The translations under genes were made by a program, and so were the position numbers. 64,000 nt of DNA, taken from assembly GCA_019054805.1 (NCBI GenBank), contig JAHQIY010000010.1, positions 1,161,501-1,225,500 on the forward strand, given 5' to 3'. This DNA comes from Brachionus manjavacas. Its lineage: Eukaryota; Rotifera; Eurotatoria; Ploima; Brachionidae. Below are positions 1 to 12,130 of this stretch, one piece after another. The notes below the pieces were generated by a model. That model was not told the DNA's origin. It worked only from the letters and a program-made list of their open reading frames with translations, and ran no database searches. Position 1 is the stretch's first letter. Each line of letters opens with the position of its first letter.

Positions 1-735
1 TATATTAGAAATCAGAAAATCGTTTACTAAAATGTACAGATATTTTTTAAGTTCTTTAAACATTTCTTTAATAATTTTTTTTAAGTAACTTGTGATAGAA
101 AGTTTTGAGATACTTTCGGACGGGAAAAGATTTTAAAGACTGCTCTCTATTTTTTATTTTTTTTATTTTGTTCAAGTGTTATTATTATATTTACTTTTCA
201 GTTAATTATGATTTTACGATAGGCCTTTAAAGGAAACAATAAATATTATCTTGTATTATAAACTTTTAATTTCCATTCAAAAATATTAGTGGAGTTTATT
301 TTCTTAAAAACTTTTTTGTCAAAACTTTTTTTTGAACTAACGTTAAAGTAAAAAAAATAATAAAAGCGAATTTTTTTTTTAAATCATCGTCAATATAGTA
401 TGCTTGGCATATAGTATTTTTTAAGTATAGTAATTTGTATTTGTACACATTGACATTTGATGCATAATACGCAAGGCTTCATTTTGAATCTCTTGAAACT
501 GTTTTAATTTTATAATTGCAGACTACAAAACCAATCATTCTTTTCATTTTCCTTTTATAATTTTTGCAACGATTTAAAAAGAGTCAAATATTAAAAATTT
601 GTGAACTTTGTCTTAAATTTGTTTTCGTTTTTTAAGAAAAAATGTTAGTAAGCTAAAAAAATTTATTTCTATTAAATTTTATCAGTTTGTTTAGTAAATT
701 TTTGATTTTTTCTTAATAAAATTTTTAAAAAAATC
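1..735. other. AT-rich intergenic DNA
   Basis: Dominated by A and T homopolymer runs with frequent stops in all frames. I see no conserved protein, RNA gene or clear repeat structure here. Confidence 0.6.
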
Positions 736-1665
736 TTAATTTTGGTGAATTTTTGCAATGCGCAATTTAACACCTCTTTCATTCTTCATCAATTCTCCAC
801 ATATATTGCATGGTACTGTGTTGGTATGTTTACTTAAGGCTTTTTTGACAATCATCTCGGTCTCGTTTGAGATCGGTAGCCCAGCCATGGCTTGTTCCTT
901 AAAATTGTCTACTTTATCTCTTACATTACTAATACATATCTTTTTAATATCGTTTTCAAAATCTTTATCTAATTCTTCATCACTCAATGTTGTGTCAACC
1001 CTAGGATCACATGACTTGGTTGTTACTGTTTCGGTGCCAGTCAAAGTATCTTCTTCCTCTTCCGAAGTTTCCCCAACTTCTTCATCTCAGATCGATTCAA
1101 TTTCACCTTTTATCCACTTAATCACTTCTTCACTCGATCCGCCTTCAATCGATCCACTCTCTTCTTCAACATCCCTCCCAAATCAAATTGTAATCATTAG
1201 AGTCATGGTGATCAATATAATGAAAAGTTGCCTCTTCGTCTTTATCTCCATTAGCCTCCAAGCATCTCAGCTCAAACTCTTCAATTCTTTAAAGTACTCA
1301 GTTTTAAATACTATTAAAAATTTAAAAGTGAATTTTGAATTTATGCCTGACTCATAATATTTAGCTATCATTTGAATCAAAAGTCCATAGCTCATTATAA
1401 GGTCATCATGGGTAATGGTGTTGTAACGCCAAATAAATCCATCCAAGTATGATTGTAAATGAGCGCGCATCTCTATGAAACAATGCTTGGATGAGTTCCA
1501 CAAATTCTCTATTCTTCATCGCCAAGACAAAATCATATTTTTAGCATCTTTATCCCTTTTACGGCTAACCATTTTCATTACACTACCAAATTTCGGACAT
1601 TTAGGACTATTACAATGCCAAATTTTGTTTGCTTATTTTGTTGAAGAGCTTGTTTGATTCATTTT
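736..1665 (-). pseudogene. Decayed ISXO2/Merlin-like transposase gene with zinc fingers
   Basis: Read on the minus strand from about 1660 downward, the pieces are as follows. First comes a short segment with a W-H-C-x4-C start (WHCNSPKCPKFGS), like the zinc ribbon at the front of IS1016/Merlin-type transposases. Next, at 1503-1267, comes HLQSYLDGFIWRYN, which resembles the C-terminal end of the ISXO2-like DDE domain. An acidic Glu/Ser-rich stretch (about 1200-1045) follows, and finally, at 736-1044, a C2H2-like finger (CNICGE, then H-x3-H near the end). Stops and at least one frameshift separate the pieces, and most of the central catalytic region is missing, so it is not functional. The family call rests on two short motifs and could be wrong; that this is a broken transposon-derived gene is more secure. 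Confidence 0.45.
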
Positions 1666-1715
1666 AGCCTAAAAACTCTTTTTTTTAAATCTTGATTTCT
1701 TGGCTTATTCTAAAG

Positions 1716-1975
1716 ATATGCTCAGATTTGGTCAAAAGTCAAAGTCATGAAGTCAAAGTCAAGTCTAGACTTCACTTCATGACTTTTACATTTAAATGTT
1801 TTTTAATTACATTTTATCATTGTTAATTTTATGTTATTTAGAGTTAATTTAAACCGATGAGGTCTAATGTCATGGCCTGAAAATAATTAAATTGACTTGA
1901 GTAGACTCAATTTAAAATTATTAGACTTTTAACGATTCTGACTTTAAAGTTTGACTTTTGACCATTTCTGGATAT
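1716..1975. mobile_element. MITE-like inverted-repeat element (AAGTC-rich), copy 1
   Basis: The ends are imperfect inverted repeats sharing TGGTCAAAAGTCAAA, pointing inward from about 1728 and from about 1963. The interior is rich in GTCAAG/GACTT words and contains shorter palindromes. There is no coding capacity. Similar composition and layout recur at 6215-6488 and 25207-25390, so I treat it as a small non-autonomous DNA transposon. No clear target duplication was found. Confidence 0.5.
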
Positions 1976-2117
1976 GTTTTAGTTAAGTGTGTTTTATGAT
2001 ATTTGGATTATTTTGATATTATTTTAAAGAAGAATTAAAAATTCGAGCATGCAATTTTGGATTCAAAAATCAAAATAAAAAAAAATATGAAATTTTGATT
2101 TTTTTTGTAAACTTTAT

Positions 2118-2215
2118 GTGATCATTTTTTTTGTGAACAAAAATGATCACATTTTCTGTGATCAGTTGAGATCACATTGTCGTCATGATACCCCTGATCA
2201 CATTTTTTGGTGATC
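2118..2215. repeat. Cluster of TGATCA/GTGATCAC palindromic words
   Basis: At least five copies of the core TGATCA or GATCAC lie within about 100 bases. A perfect 12-bp stem (GTGATCATTTTT pairing with AAAAATGATCAC) spans 2118-2150. It may be a short inverted-repeat element or a hairpin remnant; no function can be assigned. Confidence 0.4.
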
Positions 2216-2239
2216 AATTGTTCGCATGATTCTTATGAC

Positions 2240-3183
2240 CCTTTAAAAAAAAATTTTTTTTAAGTATATATAGTTTAGAAATAAAAAAGAAATGAAAATA
2301 TATTATTTTTGTTATTCATTTTTTTTAAATCAAATCTTCGAATAATGCTTCAATTTTTTATGCAGTAAAAATAGTATTATGTCATTTATGTCTTCAGTAA
2401 TTTGTTTATGGCTAGATCTTGTGGATGCGAATTTTCAACTGGTCTTTTGAAGCGTGATTCAAGTATTTATATTTTAAGGTTTGAAAGAATGTACAATATT
2501 TGAGTTTCAATGAGAAAAATTTTATTAGTTCTAAATATATGTTTACAGAATTAAAATTCGAGACCAATTCGGTCTTTAAAAGAATCGCTAGCAAAAATTG
2601 GTTCAGACAAAAAATGAGTCGACACGCGAGCTGCATACGCAAAGTAGTTTGAACACTTAAAGTTGATTAAAATATTCGACATAAATTTATATCGCCATAT
2701 TTGATATCTTAGAATAATTTTTTGTTCTATACAAAACTAGGAGGCCCATTCTCACTAATTTATTTGGACTAAAACAAAAGACAATCGGAAACAAACACAC
2801 TCCAGCAACAACATCGTAGCATCGCATCACGCCCAATATGAACAAGATCTGAGCCACACCAAACAACCACAACATTGACAACACAAACATCAACAAAATC
2901 TATCAATAATTACCCAACACCTAAAATGTCAATTCGCATTGAACATATTAAAAAATACAACTTAAATCCATCAACCGATCGTAACTAAAAAAAAATTTTT
3001 TTTGTTGAAAAAAAAGAAAAAACTACAAAATTTTTCCAAGTAAGTTTAGAGAAAAATATTTTTTTCCCATGTGTGTGTGTGTTACTCAACTATGCGCATA
3101 ATTAGCAATTAAATTCACGCTTGAGTGCACATGACAATCTCTCCCATATTTCTTGTTCGTTTGCATTATTTACTTTTGCCAAA
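2240..3183 (+). other. 5' flank of the DYRK1 gene, possible untranslated exon
   Basis: No conserved protein is seen. From about 2740 to 2960 the plus strand becomes CA-rich (repeated AACAAC/ACACC words), unlike the surrounding AT runs. A strong donor-like site (CCAA/GTAAGT, exon end 3039) follows. This would suit an untranslated first exon of the downstream kinase gene, spliced to 3562 or to an exon near 3184, but there is no transcript evidence. Confidence 0.35.
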
Positions 3184-3373
3184 ATGAGCCACAAGCCAAA
3201 ATTGTCGTACTCTCAGAGCCACAAGAGCCTTCACAACCAAGTAATCTACACGGACCTGGCCTCGCTGCTTAGGCCGTCCTACTCCAGAGACAACCTGAAT
3301 TCCACCTTGGCCAAACAAAGCCACGTCAATCATGTAGTCCACAAAATAGACCAGCTCAAGCTCAAACCAGCCA
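3184..3373 (+). CDS. Candidate first coding exon of the DYRK1 kinase
   Basis: An ATG at 3184 opens a Ser/His/Leu-rich reading frame whose start (LSYSQSHKSLHNQV) resembles the SYSD...LTNQV region found N-terminal of the kinase in animal DYRK1A. A donor at 3374 (CCA/GTACTA) leaves phase 1. That matches an acceptor at 3560-3561 (TTCACCAAG), after which the frame runs [10 protein letters not shown] into the Met at 3612 without a stop. A CTAAT branch-point-like word lies 18 bases before that AG. The donor is only moderately good, so the exon is plausible, not proven. The alternative is that translation begins at 3612 and this stretch is 5' untranslated. Confidence 0.4.
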
Positions 3374-3536
3374 GTACTACATGCACACATTTTTTGTCTT
3401 ACATACCCCCCTCCCCTAAGAGTTTTCTCCTTCTGGTTTCTTCGCAACTAGATGAAGAGCCGATAGGGCTGCCTGCTCTTTCTAGGACACCTAGGACCCC
3501 CACCCCTCGCACTCCCTAAACTTTATGTTAAAATAA

Positions 3537-5027
<1,491 letters not shown>

Positions 5028-5045
5028 TCGAGCTAGCCGAGTGAT

Positions 5046-5339
5046 TTGTTCAGTGCTAGGCCGTCCGTTTTGTACATTGCTCTATTAATTGCCACACTCA
5101 CTCACAACACCACACCACGCTCATACACAAACACACACACGTTTATAGAGGGTTATTCTAATTGGATTCTAATAGGACAAAAGGATGGGCACTATGGCCT
5201 GGCGAGCTCTGCATCGGCCAAGATACTTGATGCCAACACGGCCCACAAGACGCTCACCAACCCACACTTGCAGCCCAATGGTCAGCCCTATTCGACAAAT
5301 TACAAAAATAGAAATGTGATCAATGCGGATTTGTATTGA
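5046..5339 (+). other. DYRK1 3' region with a possible alternative last exon
   Basis: An open frame with moderate GC continues past the kinase stop and ends at TAG-free codons up to TGA at 5337. Its second half (from about 5176: QKDGHYGLASSASAKILDAN) looks protein-like and is preceded by an acceptor-like TTCTAATAG at 5167-5175. An alternative splice from within the kinase tail is conceivable, but the only phase-compatible donor found (A/GTGCAG near 4969) is weak. It is most simply 3' untranslated sequence of the kinase transcript. Confidence 0.25.
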
Positions 5340-5554
5340 TCTTTTCTCTCTCCATCTATCTATCTATTCTACTCATATTCTTTTTATTTTTCACTTTGAC
5401 TATTTTTGTTTTGAAGAATTTTTCAAATGCTTTAAATTTTTTTAGCAATTTTTTTTTATAAATGAATTTTAGAGTTTTGTTATTTTTTTTAGCCTTAATT
5501 TAATAAAATATTTCCTTCGAATAAAGTTTATGTGGTCTTGAGAAAAAAATGCTT

Positions 5555-6131
5555 ACTAAACAATTACAAAGCATATGCTAGACCCCATCTTGATTACTGT
5601 GTGCCTGCTTGGAATCCTTATTTATAAAAGGATATATTTCGACTAGAACAAGTACAAAGACGAGCAACGAAACTTAAAGTTCCACAGATAAGAAGTTTGA
5701 ATTATGAGTCAAGGTTAGCTAATTTAGGATTGGAAACTCTAAAAGAAAGACGAGAGCGTGGAAATCTGATTCAATTTTATAAAATTCAAAACTAATATAA
5801 TCATGTCAATTTTCATTATGATGCGCAACTTTTGAGCTCAGTTAATAATGAAAGAACAAGTGAAGGAGTAAGCATCGCATTCGCTCTCAGCTAACAAAAT
5901 GTGAAGCAAGTCGAAACTTACTATCTAACCGAGGAGTGAACAAATAGAATGTGCTGCCAACGTCAGTTGTCACAGCAAGTTCGATTAACTAGTTCAAAAA
6001 CAGACTGGATAATGTCGGTGGAAATAATAAAAATGAAAAGTCTCCTATAGCGGGACTATTTTAGTCTTCCTGCTTTGTCATTTTAGATTTACTAAATTGA
6101 CCGTATAATATAAACTATTATTATTATTAAT
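5555..6131 (+). mobile_element. LINE 3' end fragment (reverse transcriptase C-terminal region)
   Basis: In one frame it reads ARPHLDYCVPAWNPYL, then VQRRATKL, NYESRLANLGLETLKERR and RGNLIQFYKI, the typical C-terminal block of CR1/Jockey-like non-LTR retrotransposons. Beyond a stop it reads NVLPTSVVTASSIN and FKNRLDNV. It ends in a short (TTA)n tail at about 6112-6131, as expected of a 5'-truncated LINE insertion. Internal stops show it is dead. Confidence 0.8.
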
Positions 6132-6214
6132 TAGACAATAATCAGAGTCAACAGCTTGATCTTCCTTTATATGAGACTTATCTGTTTTATATATCTATTT
6201 GTATATCTGTGATC

Positions 6215-6488
6215 AGGCATTCGAACCAGACTTGTTTTTAAGTCACAAGTCAAGTCAATGACTTAATAAATCCATATTTAATACCAATAAAGTAGTTGCT
6301 TCCAAATTCATGGCCATTAATCTTGACCTATGTGCTCTGTAAATGTAACCAGATTTAGAAAATAATTCTTTGAAGCAGGTATTGATAAAAATTTTTGTGA
6401 AAGTCAAGACTTTGACTTAAATTTTTGTGACTAAGACTTAAAACTGTGACTTAAAACTGTGACTTAAAACAAGTCTGATTCGAACCTG
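6215..6488. mobile_element. MITE with about 28-bp terminal inverted repeats, copy 2
   Basis: The left end reads TTCGAACCAGACTTGTTTTT and the right end, reverse-complemented, TTCGAATCAGACTTGTTTTA, both continuing into AAGTCACA. The interior carries repeated GACTTAAAACTGT words and no coding capacity. It shares its AAGTC-rich character with the elements at 1716-1975 and 25207-25390. No target duplication was clearly identified. Confidence 0.65.
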
Positions 6489-6764
6489 AAAAAAAAATCG
6501 AGTTTCATGTTCAAGTTTGTAACTCGTAAATTTGACATAAATTTTAATGGACATCAGTAAACATTGTCACATATTTAAAAAAATAATTAATTAAAGCAAA
6601 AAACCATAAAAATAACTAATATAGCTTAAGTGTGATATTTATTTGATCATCAAAAAAAAAATCTAAACAAATATGAACAAATTATGTCAATTTTTTTTTC
6701 ATCAAAATATCTGATTACATCACTAATATTATTGATATCATAAATTATTTGTCTAAATTTTATA

Positions 6765-7495
6765 TGATATGATATGATATGAAGGAGAGACTACAATCTG
6801 ATATGAGAATCAGATGAAGAAGAATAACCAATGGGTTATTCGACTGTAGTAGTATCATTAGCCGCCAATTGCTGAGATCTGAATTTGTCAAACTTGTCTT
6901 TGAATGCATTTGTTGATGTTGCAGAAACTACAGTGTCCGGTAGCTCGTTTCATAAGGAGGCTACTCTGTTCGTGAAGAAGTTTTCTCTAGGTTTTGACAA
7001 GCAGAGTTGCTTCCTTAGTCTTGGTTTTTTACGTAGATTCATCGATAAGTGATTGATTTTTGGAGTCTGACTTGAATCTGCGAAGGCATGCAGGTGAACA
7101 ATGCTCTGTTTACTGACAATTTTGAAAAGTTGGATTGCATCACCTCTTTTCCTTCTACTTTCAAGCATAAAGATACCAATTATTTCTAATCTTGAGAGAT
7201 AATTGAGATTTCTCAGACCAGGCACTAGTTTGGTAGCTCTACGTTGGACTTTTTCCAGCCTTTTAATGTCTTTCTTTTGCATAGGATTCCAGGCTGCTGT
7301 ACAGTATTCAAGATGCGGTCTTACAAACGCAGTGAAGAGTCTTCTAAAGTTGTCTGTTGTCCAAAATTTAAAGGCATTTTTGAGTTGAGCAAGGATTCCA
7401 TTTGCCATCTGGATTGCCTGGTCTATCTGCTCAGTCCATTTAAGCTTACTGTTAATCATGATACTCAAATCTCTTTCCACGGATGCCTCTTAAAA
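6765..7495 (-). mobile_element. LINE 3' fragment (CR1/Jockey-like reverse transcriptase C-terminus)
   Basis: An open frame of 176 residues (7480-6950) begins ERDLSIMINSKLKWTEQI and contains TAFVRPHLEYCTAAWNPM, LEKVQRRATKL and SRRKRGDAIQLFKI, the LINE C-terminal block. It continues past a stop as NELPDTVVSATSTNAFKDK. The 3' end carries a (TATGA)n run at about 6766-6783 on the plus strand, a LINE-type simple-repeat tail. The 5' end is truncated and abuts the Tc1-like pseudogene at about 7500. Confidence 0.82.
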
Positions 7496-7515
7496 AATGG
7501 TTCAAAAAAATCGAT

Positions 7516-8370
7516 TTAATATTTGAAAGAACCGCCTTTGGCGTTATAACAAGCCAAAACTCTTTTTGGCATAGATTCAATAAATTTTTGTACGTACTCA
7601 GTCCGAATCTTTAACCACTCTTTGTGTAAAATTTCTTTTAAATGCTCAATAGAGTTTACATTAGTGTCTACCAATTTGGCATACATGTATGACCAAAAGT
7701 TCACGATTGGGTTGAGATCTGGTGAACGTACACCATTGCAGAACCTCACTGTTCTGTTCTTTGAACCAGTCGCCGAAGCCGAAGCGCCATCTTACTGAAA
7801 AATCCATGGGTCATTTGGCTCAAATAGGAGTTCAATAGATGATAAAAGATTGTTTTTCAAGGTGATGATGTAGGCAAATTGATTAATTCGTCCTGTGTTG
7901 CATTTACCAGTGCCTTTGCAAGAAATTCATCCCCAGATATCGATTAAGCCTCCACCGTTTTATGACCTTGGTATACAGAACTTCGGATGAAACTTTTAAT
8001 CTTTAAACCTTTTTACTTTTACTCTTGACTGACGATTAAGGACCTTAAAATTGGACTCGTCACTGAAAATAACTCTGCAACAATCATTAACCGTTCAATT
8101 AAGTCTCTGTTTACACCACTTATATCTTTTTTGTCTATCTTTTATACTAAGAAGCGGTTTTCTGAATGCTGTATGAGACTCTAAGCCTTTTTTGGAGAAA
8201 TCTCATTACAGTATACCTACTTAATCTAACTCCTAAGAATTAAAATCAGTGGCGAGTTTTTGATTACTAGATGTAAGGTATTTTCTAATCCTTTTGAAAA
8301 CATAACTTTCATCCTTAAAAGTTAGCTTCCGAGCTCTACCAGAACTATTTGGATCAGACACAGTACCAAA
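7516..8370 (-). pseudogene. Tc1-like (IS630-Tc1-mariner) transposase pseudogene
   Basis: Read on the minus strand with several stops and at least one frameshift. An N-terminal helix-turn-helix part (SGRARKLTFKDESYVFKRI) is followed by the first catalytic motif VIFSDESNFKVLNRQ near 8050, the second (WIF-Q-stop-DGA) near 7800, and SPDLNPIVNFW near 7700. In active Tc1 transposases the last motif is SPDLNPIENLW, with Glu as the third catalytic acid; here it is Val. The open C-terminal part runs 7749-7516. Stops and the lost Glu make it inactive. Confidence 0.8.
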
Positions 8371-8399
8371 ATAGATAAATAAAATAATTATTTTCTAAA

Positions 8400-9013
8400 T
8401 TTTTCCAACAAACTGTACAGTATTGTGAACAATTTAATAAAAGCTTATTTTTTTTATTCTATTTTTTGATGTGAACTTTAATAGAAAGGGTTAGGATTAT
8501 GATTTTGAGGCAATTTTTTTGTTGGCTAAATTCTCTTATCAAAATTACGATAGGAATGATTTCAGATGAGATAGATGGTCGTCAACCATCACTCATCCTA
8601 GAACATAACTGGAAATTGTCAAATGTCCGAAAAGCATCGGATTCTATGGTAAGACAAAGAACATTAGAAATCTCATTAATTTTAAAAAATTAAATTTTAA
8701 ATTCTTCTAAATTTTTTCCAATTTATTTGTATTGATTAAATTAAATTTATTTTTTCGATAATGAATAAGAATATAAATATATTAATATTAGTATTATATT
8801 TAAAAAACTGATCAATAATGAAAAGATAACATATATGAATTGTCATACGGCATTAATTATTAATTTAATTCTCGACAAATATCATCAGGATTTAAAAAAA
8901 TACTTTATTTTTTTAACATAATAAAAACTCAATTTAAATCATAAGCAACATTTTATTATTTTGTTCAATACAAATAAGAACATTTTACACTCAAATATAC
9001 TAATTAAACTTAT
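8400..9013. other. AT-rich spacer between the Tc1 pseudogene and EMC3
   Basis: A 64-codon open frame on the plus strand at 8499-8693 has no recognisable motif, and I do not call it a gene. The rest is AT-rich, including the likely 3' flank of EMC3. Confidence 0.5.
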
Positions 9014-9860
9014 TTATTTTAAAAAGCTTTGTTCTATTCCCTTTAATAGCCATTTATGTTCTGTAATTGTAAGACTCTCGTTTTCAGCCTTGAAAGCTTT
9101 GCTAATATCATCGGGCATTGAAAGGGCAGCTCCGGACATTTGATCCTGCATTGCCTTTGTTTGATCGGCAGCGTTGTTTTCACCAAGTACCAAATTATAC
9201 ATACTCCTCAGACCAAATAAATTGATAATGTACCACGAAGCTGAGCTAACCCATGATGCGTCTAAACTAACCAAATTTACATCCTTTTGGAGCATTGGTT
9301 TAAATCGAAAAGTTAATGGAAACGGAACCTTGGCTTGAATTAATAAAGATTTTTTTATTGATTTATTGAAAAGTTTAAATAAAAAATTTTACTGCACAAA
9401 AATCCTGCATAGGCCCAGTTTATCCAGCCACCGATCACAACCATTGGAATCATGTTTAAGAAATTTCCTTTGAGCATTTCGGTCATCGCCTTCGGGTCGC
9501 TCATCGGATTTTTGACTGTGCTTTGACGTTTTTGTTTGACAAAAAATCCAGTATCCTCATTAGTAAAATAGTTTTTTCTCATCAAAAATGACTAATTAAA
9601 ATTTTTGATGAATTTTTGATGTTAAGGATTTTTTAATAGTTTCAAAAGAATACTTCTTTGGGTAGATATTTTCCATTTTCTCTTATCAGTCGACTTCTGA
9701 GCAATGCTTGACTATCTGTTAGTTGCTGCTTGTCGACAGTTTTATCATTCGACATGAAAATGAATAAATAGTGTTTGATAATGCCCACTAAAAATGTAAT
9801 TGCCATCAAAGGCAAGAACACCCAGAAGCGAATTTTTGAATCAAGTAAAAGTTCGGCCAT
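9014..9860 (-). CDS. ER membrane protein complex subunit 3 (EMC3)
   Basis: EMC3 is the Oxa1/YidC-superfamily core subunit of the ER membrane complex, which inserts weakly hydrophobic transmembrane segments. Three exons on the minus strand join to 241 residues: 9860-9654, 9591-9393 and 9333-9014. The introns are 62 bp (GTATTC...ATTAG) and 59 bp (GTAAAA...TTCAAG), and the phases agree exactly across both. The product starts [20 protein letters not shown]. It has [17 protein letters not shown] near the end of exon 1, SFLMRKNYF at the exon 2 junction, [12 protein letters not shown] around the second membrane segment, and [14 protein letters not shown] then [20 protein letters not shown] in exon 3. 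Three hydrophobic segments are evident. It is about 20 residues shorter than typical animal EMC3, lacking the conserved C-terminal tail; a further small exon downstream was not found. Confidence 0.95.
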
Positions 9861-10770
9861 GTTTGTGACTATTCAATTTTTTTATTATTTTTTAAAATGA
9901 AAAAAATGCCTTATAAAATCTTTTATTTTTTTGTTAATTAATTTTTAAAGATTTTTGTTTTGTCTTAGAAAAAAATTGTCCAAGTTAACAATTGTGTGTG
10001 TTTTTTTTTCAATAATAAAATTTAATTTGCCATTTTGATACCAGAAGCGTAACCTTCGACCTTTATAACCTCTCAAAATAATATTCTTAACTGTTTAAGT
10101 TAAAGAATTTGATTTTTTTTAAATCTTAAAAGGTATTTTTTTAGTTAGAGCATTACAAGTCATAATTATTATCCCATTTTTTTTTAAATTCTACCAGGCA
10201 AAATTCTGAAAAATCTTTGATTTTACTCTTTTAATAAAAGCTTTGTTTATAAGAGAAAAGTTCCCAAATAAAAAAGCATTGAAGCTTCATCATAATTTCC
10301 ACTGTTGTTGTTAATTTTTTTGATAAAAAAAACAAAATAAAAATTGAATAAATTTTGTTTTTATCCCAAAATTGATTTTTTAAATTGCATTAGCTGATAC
10401 ATTTACTTTATGACCTAAATCTAGCCTTGCCATTTCAAATGCTCAGCTCATGAGTTACTCAAGGCTAAGGTCTTTACTTTTTTAAAAATTCATTATAGAA
10501 AAAAATTATGAAATCAAATTTTTAAATTTACTAAAAATAAAAAAGATAATGTTACTAGATCTGCTAAATTGTTAATTTATAGACCAAAAAAATCCAAAAT
10601 TTGTTAATTTTTGTCTAAAATTGCTAATTTTGTGACTAATTTATTTAATATAAAAGTAACTAGTATATTTTTGTTAAGTCAAGTCATTTGCTTGATTTGA
10701 AATTTTTTTTTAAATTTTTTTATGATATTATAATAAAAAGGGATTTCGATTGACTAAATATGAATAAATA
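9861..10770. other. AT-rich region upstream of EMC3
   Basis: Contains the EMC3 promoter flank and long A/T runs. No coding potential, RNA gene or clear repeat is visible. Confidence 0.5.
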
Positions 10771-11979
10771 TGGTTTAATTTTTTGTGTTTGAATTACAAA
10801 ATGTATCCAATGTTGAAATAACATTGAAAAAGTGCGATGTTTCAAATATTTTTTTAGTTTCAAAAAAAATATAATTTTAAGTTAAAATTGTAAAAATTTT
10901 CATATTTGAAATTAAACTCTTTGGTGAAATAGAATGAGTTTTATTTTTATTTTAAAATCTGAAAAAAATATTGAAAATTCTTTTTTAATTTTTAAATAAT
11001 TCATTTATTTATTTTTTCCCGAACAAATGCTCATTCAGACTAGAAACATTTAAAAAAAACAAAATATATAATTAAATAATTTAAAATTAAATAAATAAAA
11101 AAAATAAAAATGAGCATAAAAAAGAAAAAAAATAGATAAATAATTCATTTTGATTAAATTTTATATTCAATCATTAAAAAATGGATCTAGTCGGTTAGCT
11201 GAACCATAGTTCACTTATAGTCCGAAATATTTTGTTCTCAAGTATAAAAATTAGTTAATAGTTTTTTAGGTTTTTTTTTTTTGGAGGAGCTTTTGAAATA
11301 GCATTTGCTATGATCTGATTGACTTGGTATTACTCTTTAATCACTCCATAATCCCAAATACCTAAATGCTCTCTTCTTAAATCTTTGCCTTTCAGCATAT
11401 ATAATAAAAATTAAAGAAAATTAAAATTAATTTTTCATCCTTCAAGTTTTTGACTTTGGGGAACATAGATTCATCTATTGCGCAAAATTTTCCTACTCCT
11501 CCCAACTTTAGATTTTCTATGTAATTATCTTTTCTATCATATTTTTATCATTACATTAGCTTTTTTAAATTAGGTGAACTAATAGTTCATTAATCCTGAG
11601 AACAAGAATCGTTCCAGTAACAGGTTAACCATAGTTTAGCTAACGGACTACACACGAAAAACTTTGTTTTCTTCTCATAAAATTTTGACAAAAGTGATAA
11701 TTTACTTTTGTTTGGTGCTTTTTAGAAAATACTCAATTGATAAAAAAATGGAAAACAGGGCGTAGATATTTTTTTAAACTACAAATATTATCTTAAGGAT
11801 CATCATATCACAAACCTAAATTCAAAATTCATAAAAAAACACAAAGTTTTTCATGCTTGCAATTTTAACTTAAAATTAAATTTTTTTTTGAAACTGAAAA
11901 AAATATTTGAAACATCGCACTTTTTCAATGTTATTTCAACATTGGATACATTTTGTAATTCAAACACAAAAAATTAAAC
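10771..11979. repeat. Non-autonomous repeat with inverted end copies
   Basis: The first 133 bases (10771-10903) and the last 137 (11843-11979) are near-perfect inverted copies beginning TATGGTTTAATTTTTTGTGT. Between them, reading leftward from 11979, the sequence matches the repeat at 41198-41690: the TAATTTACTTT and GAACCATAGTTCAC region appears, and a LINE-type 3' tail motif ends it (11041-11003, minus orientation). The simplest reading is a minus-strand copy spanning about 11979-11000, plus a partial plus-strand copy at 10771-10903. An inverted-repeat transposon is the alternative. There is no coding capacity. Confidence 0.6.
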
Positions 11980-12130
11980 CATACGTAGATGAAGATAAAA
12001 AAAAGATGAGTCTTTCTTTCATAAGTCTAATCTAAGATATTTTTAAAAATTTAAAAGATCCAAATTGCTTTAAAATAGAGTTGATTATTCGAAATTATGA
12101 GTAGTTAATCTTGTTCTGTGTGGTCTGTTT

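Noticed and set aside
758..1357. 199-codon Ser/Leu-rich plus-strand frame
   Set aside because: It lies opposite the decayed transposase pseudogene, which carries the recognisable motifs.
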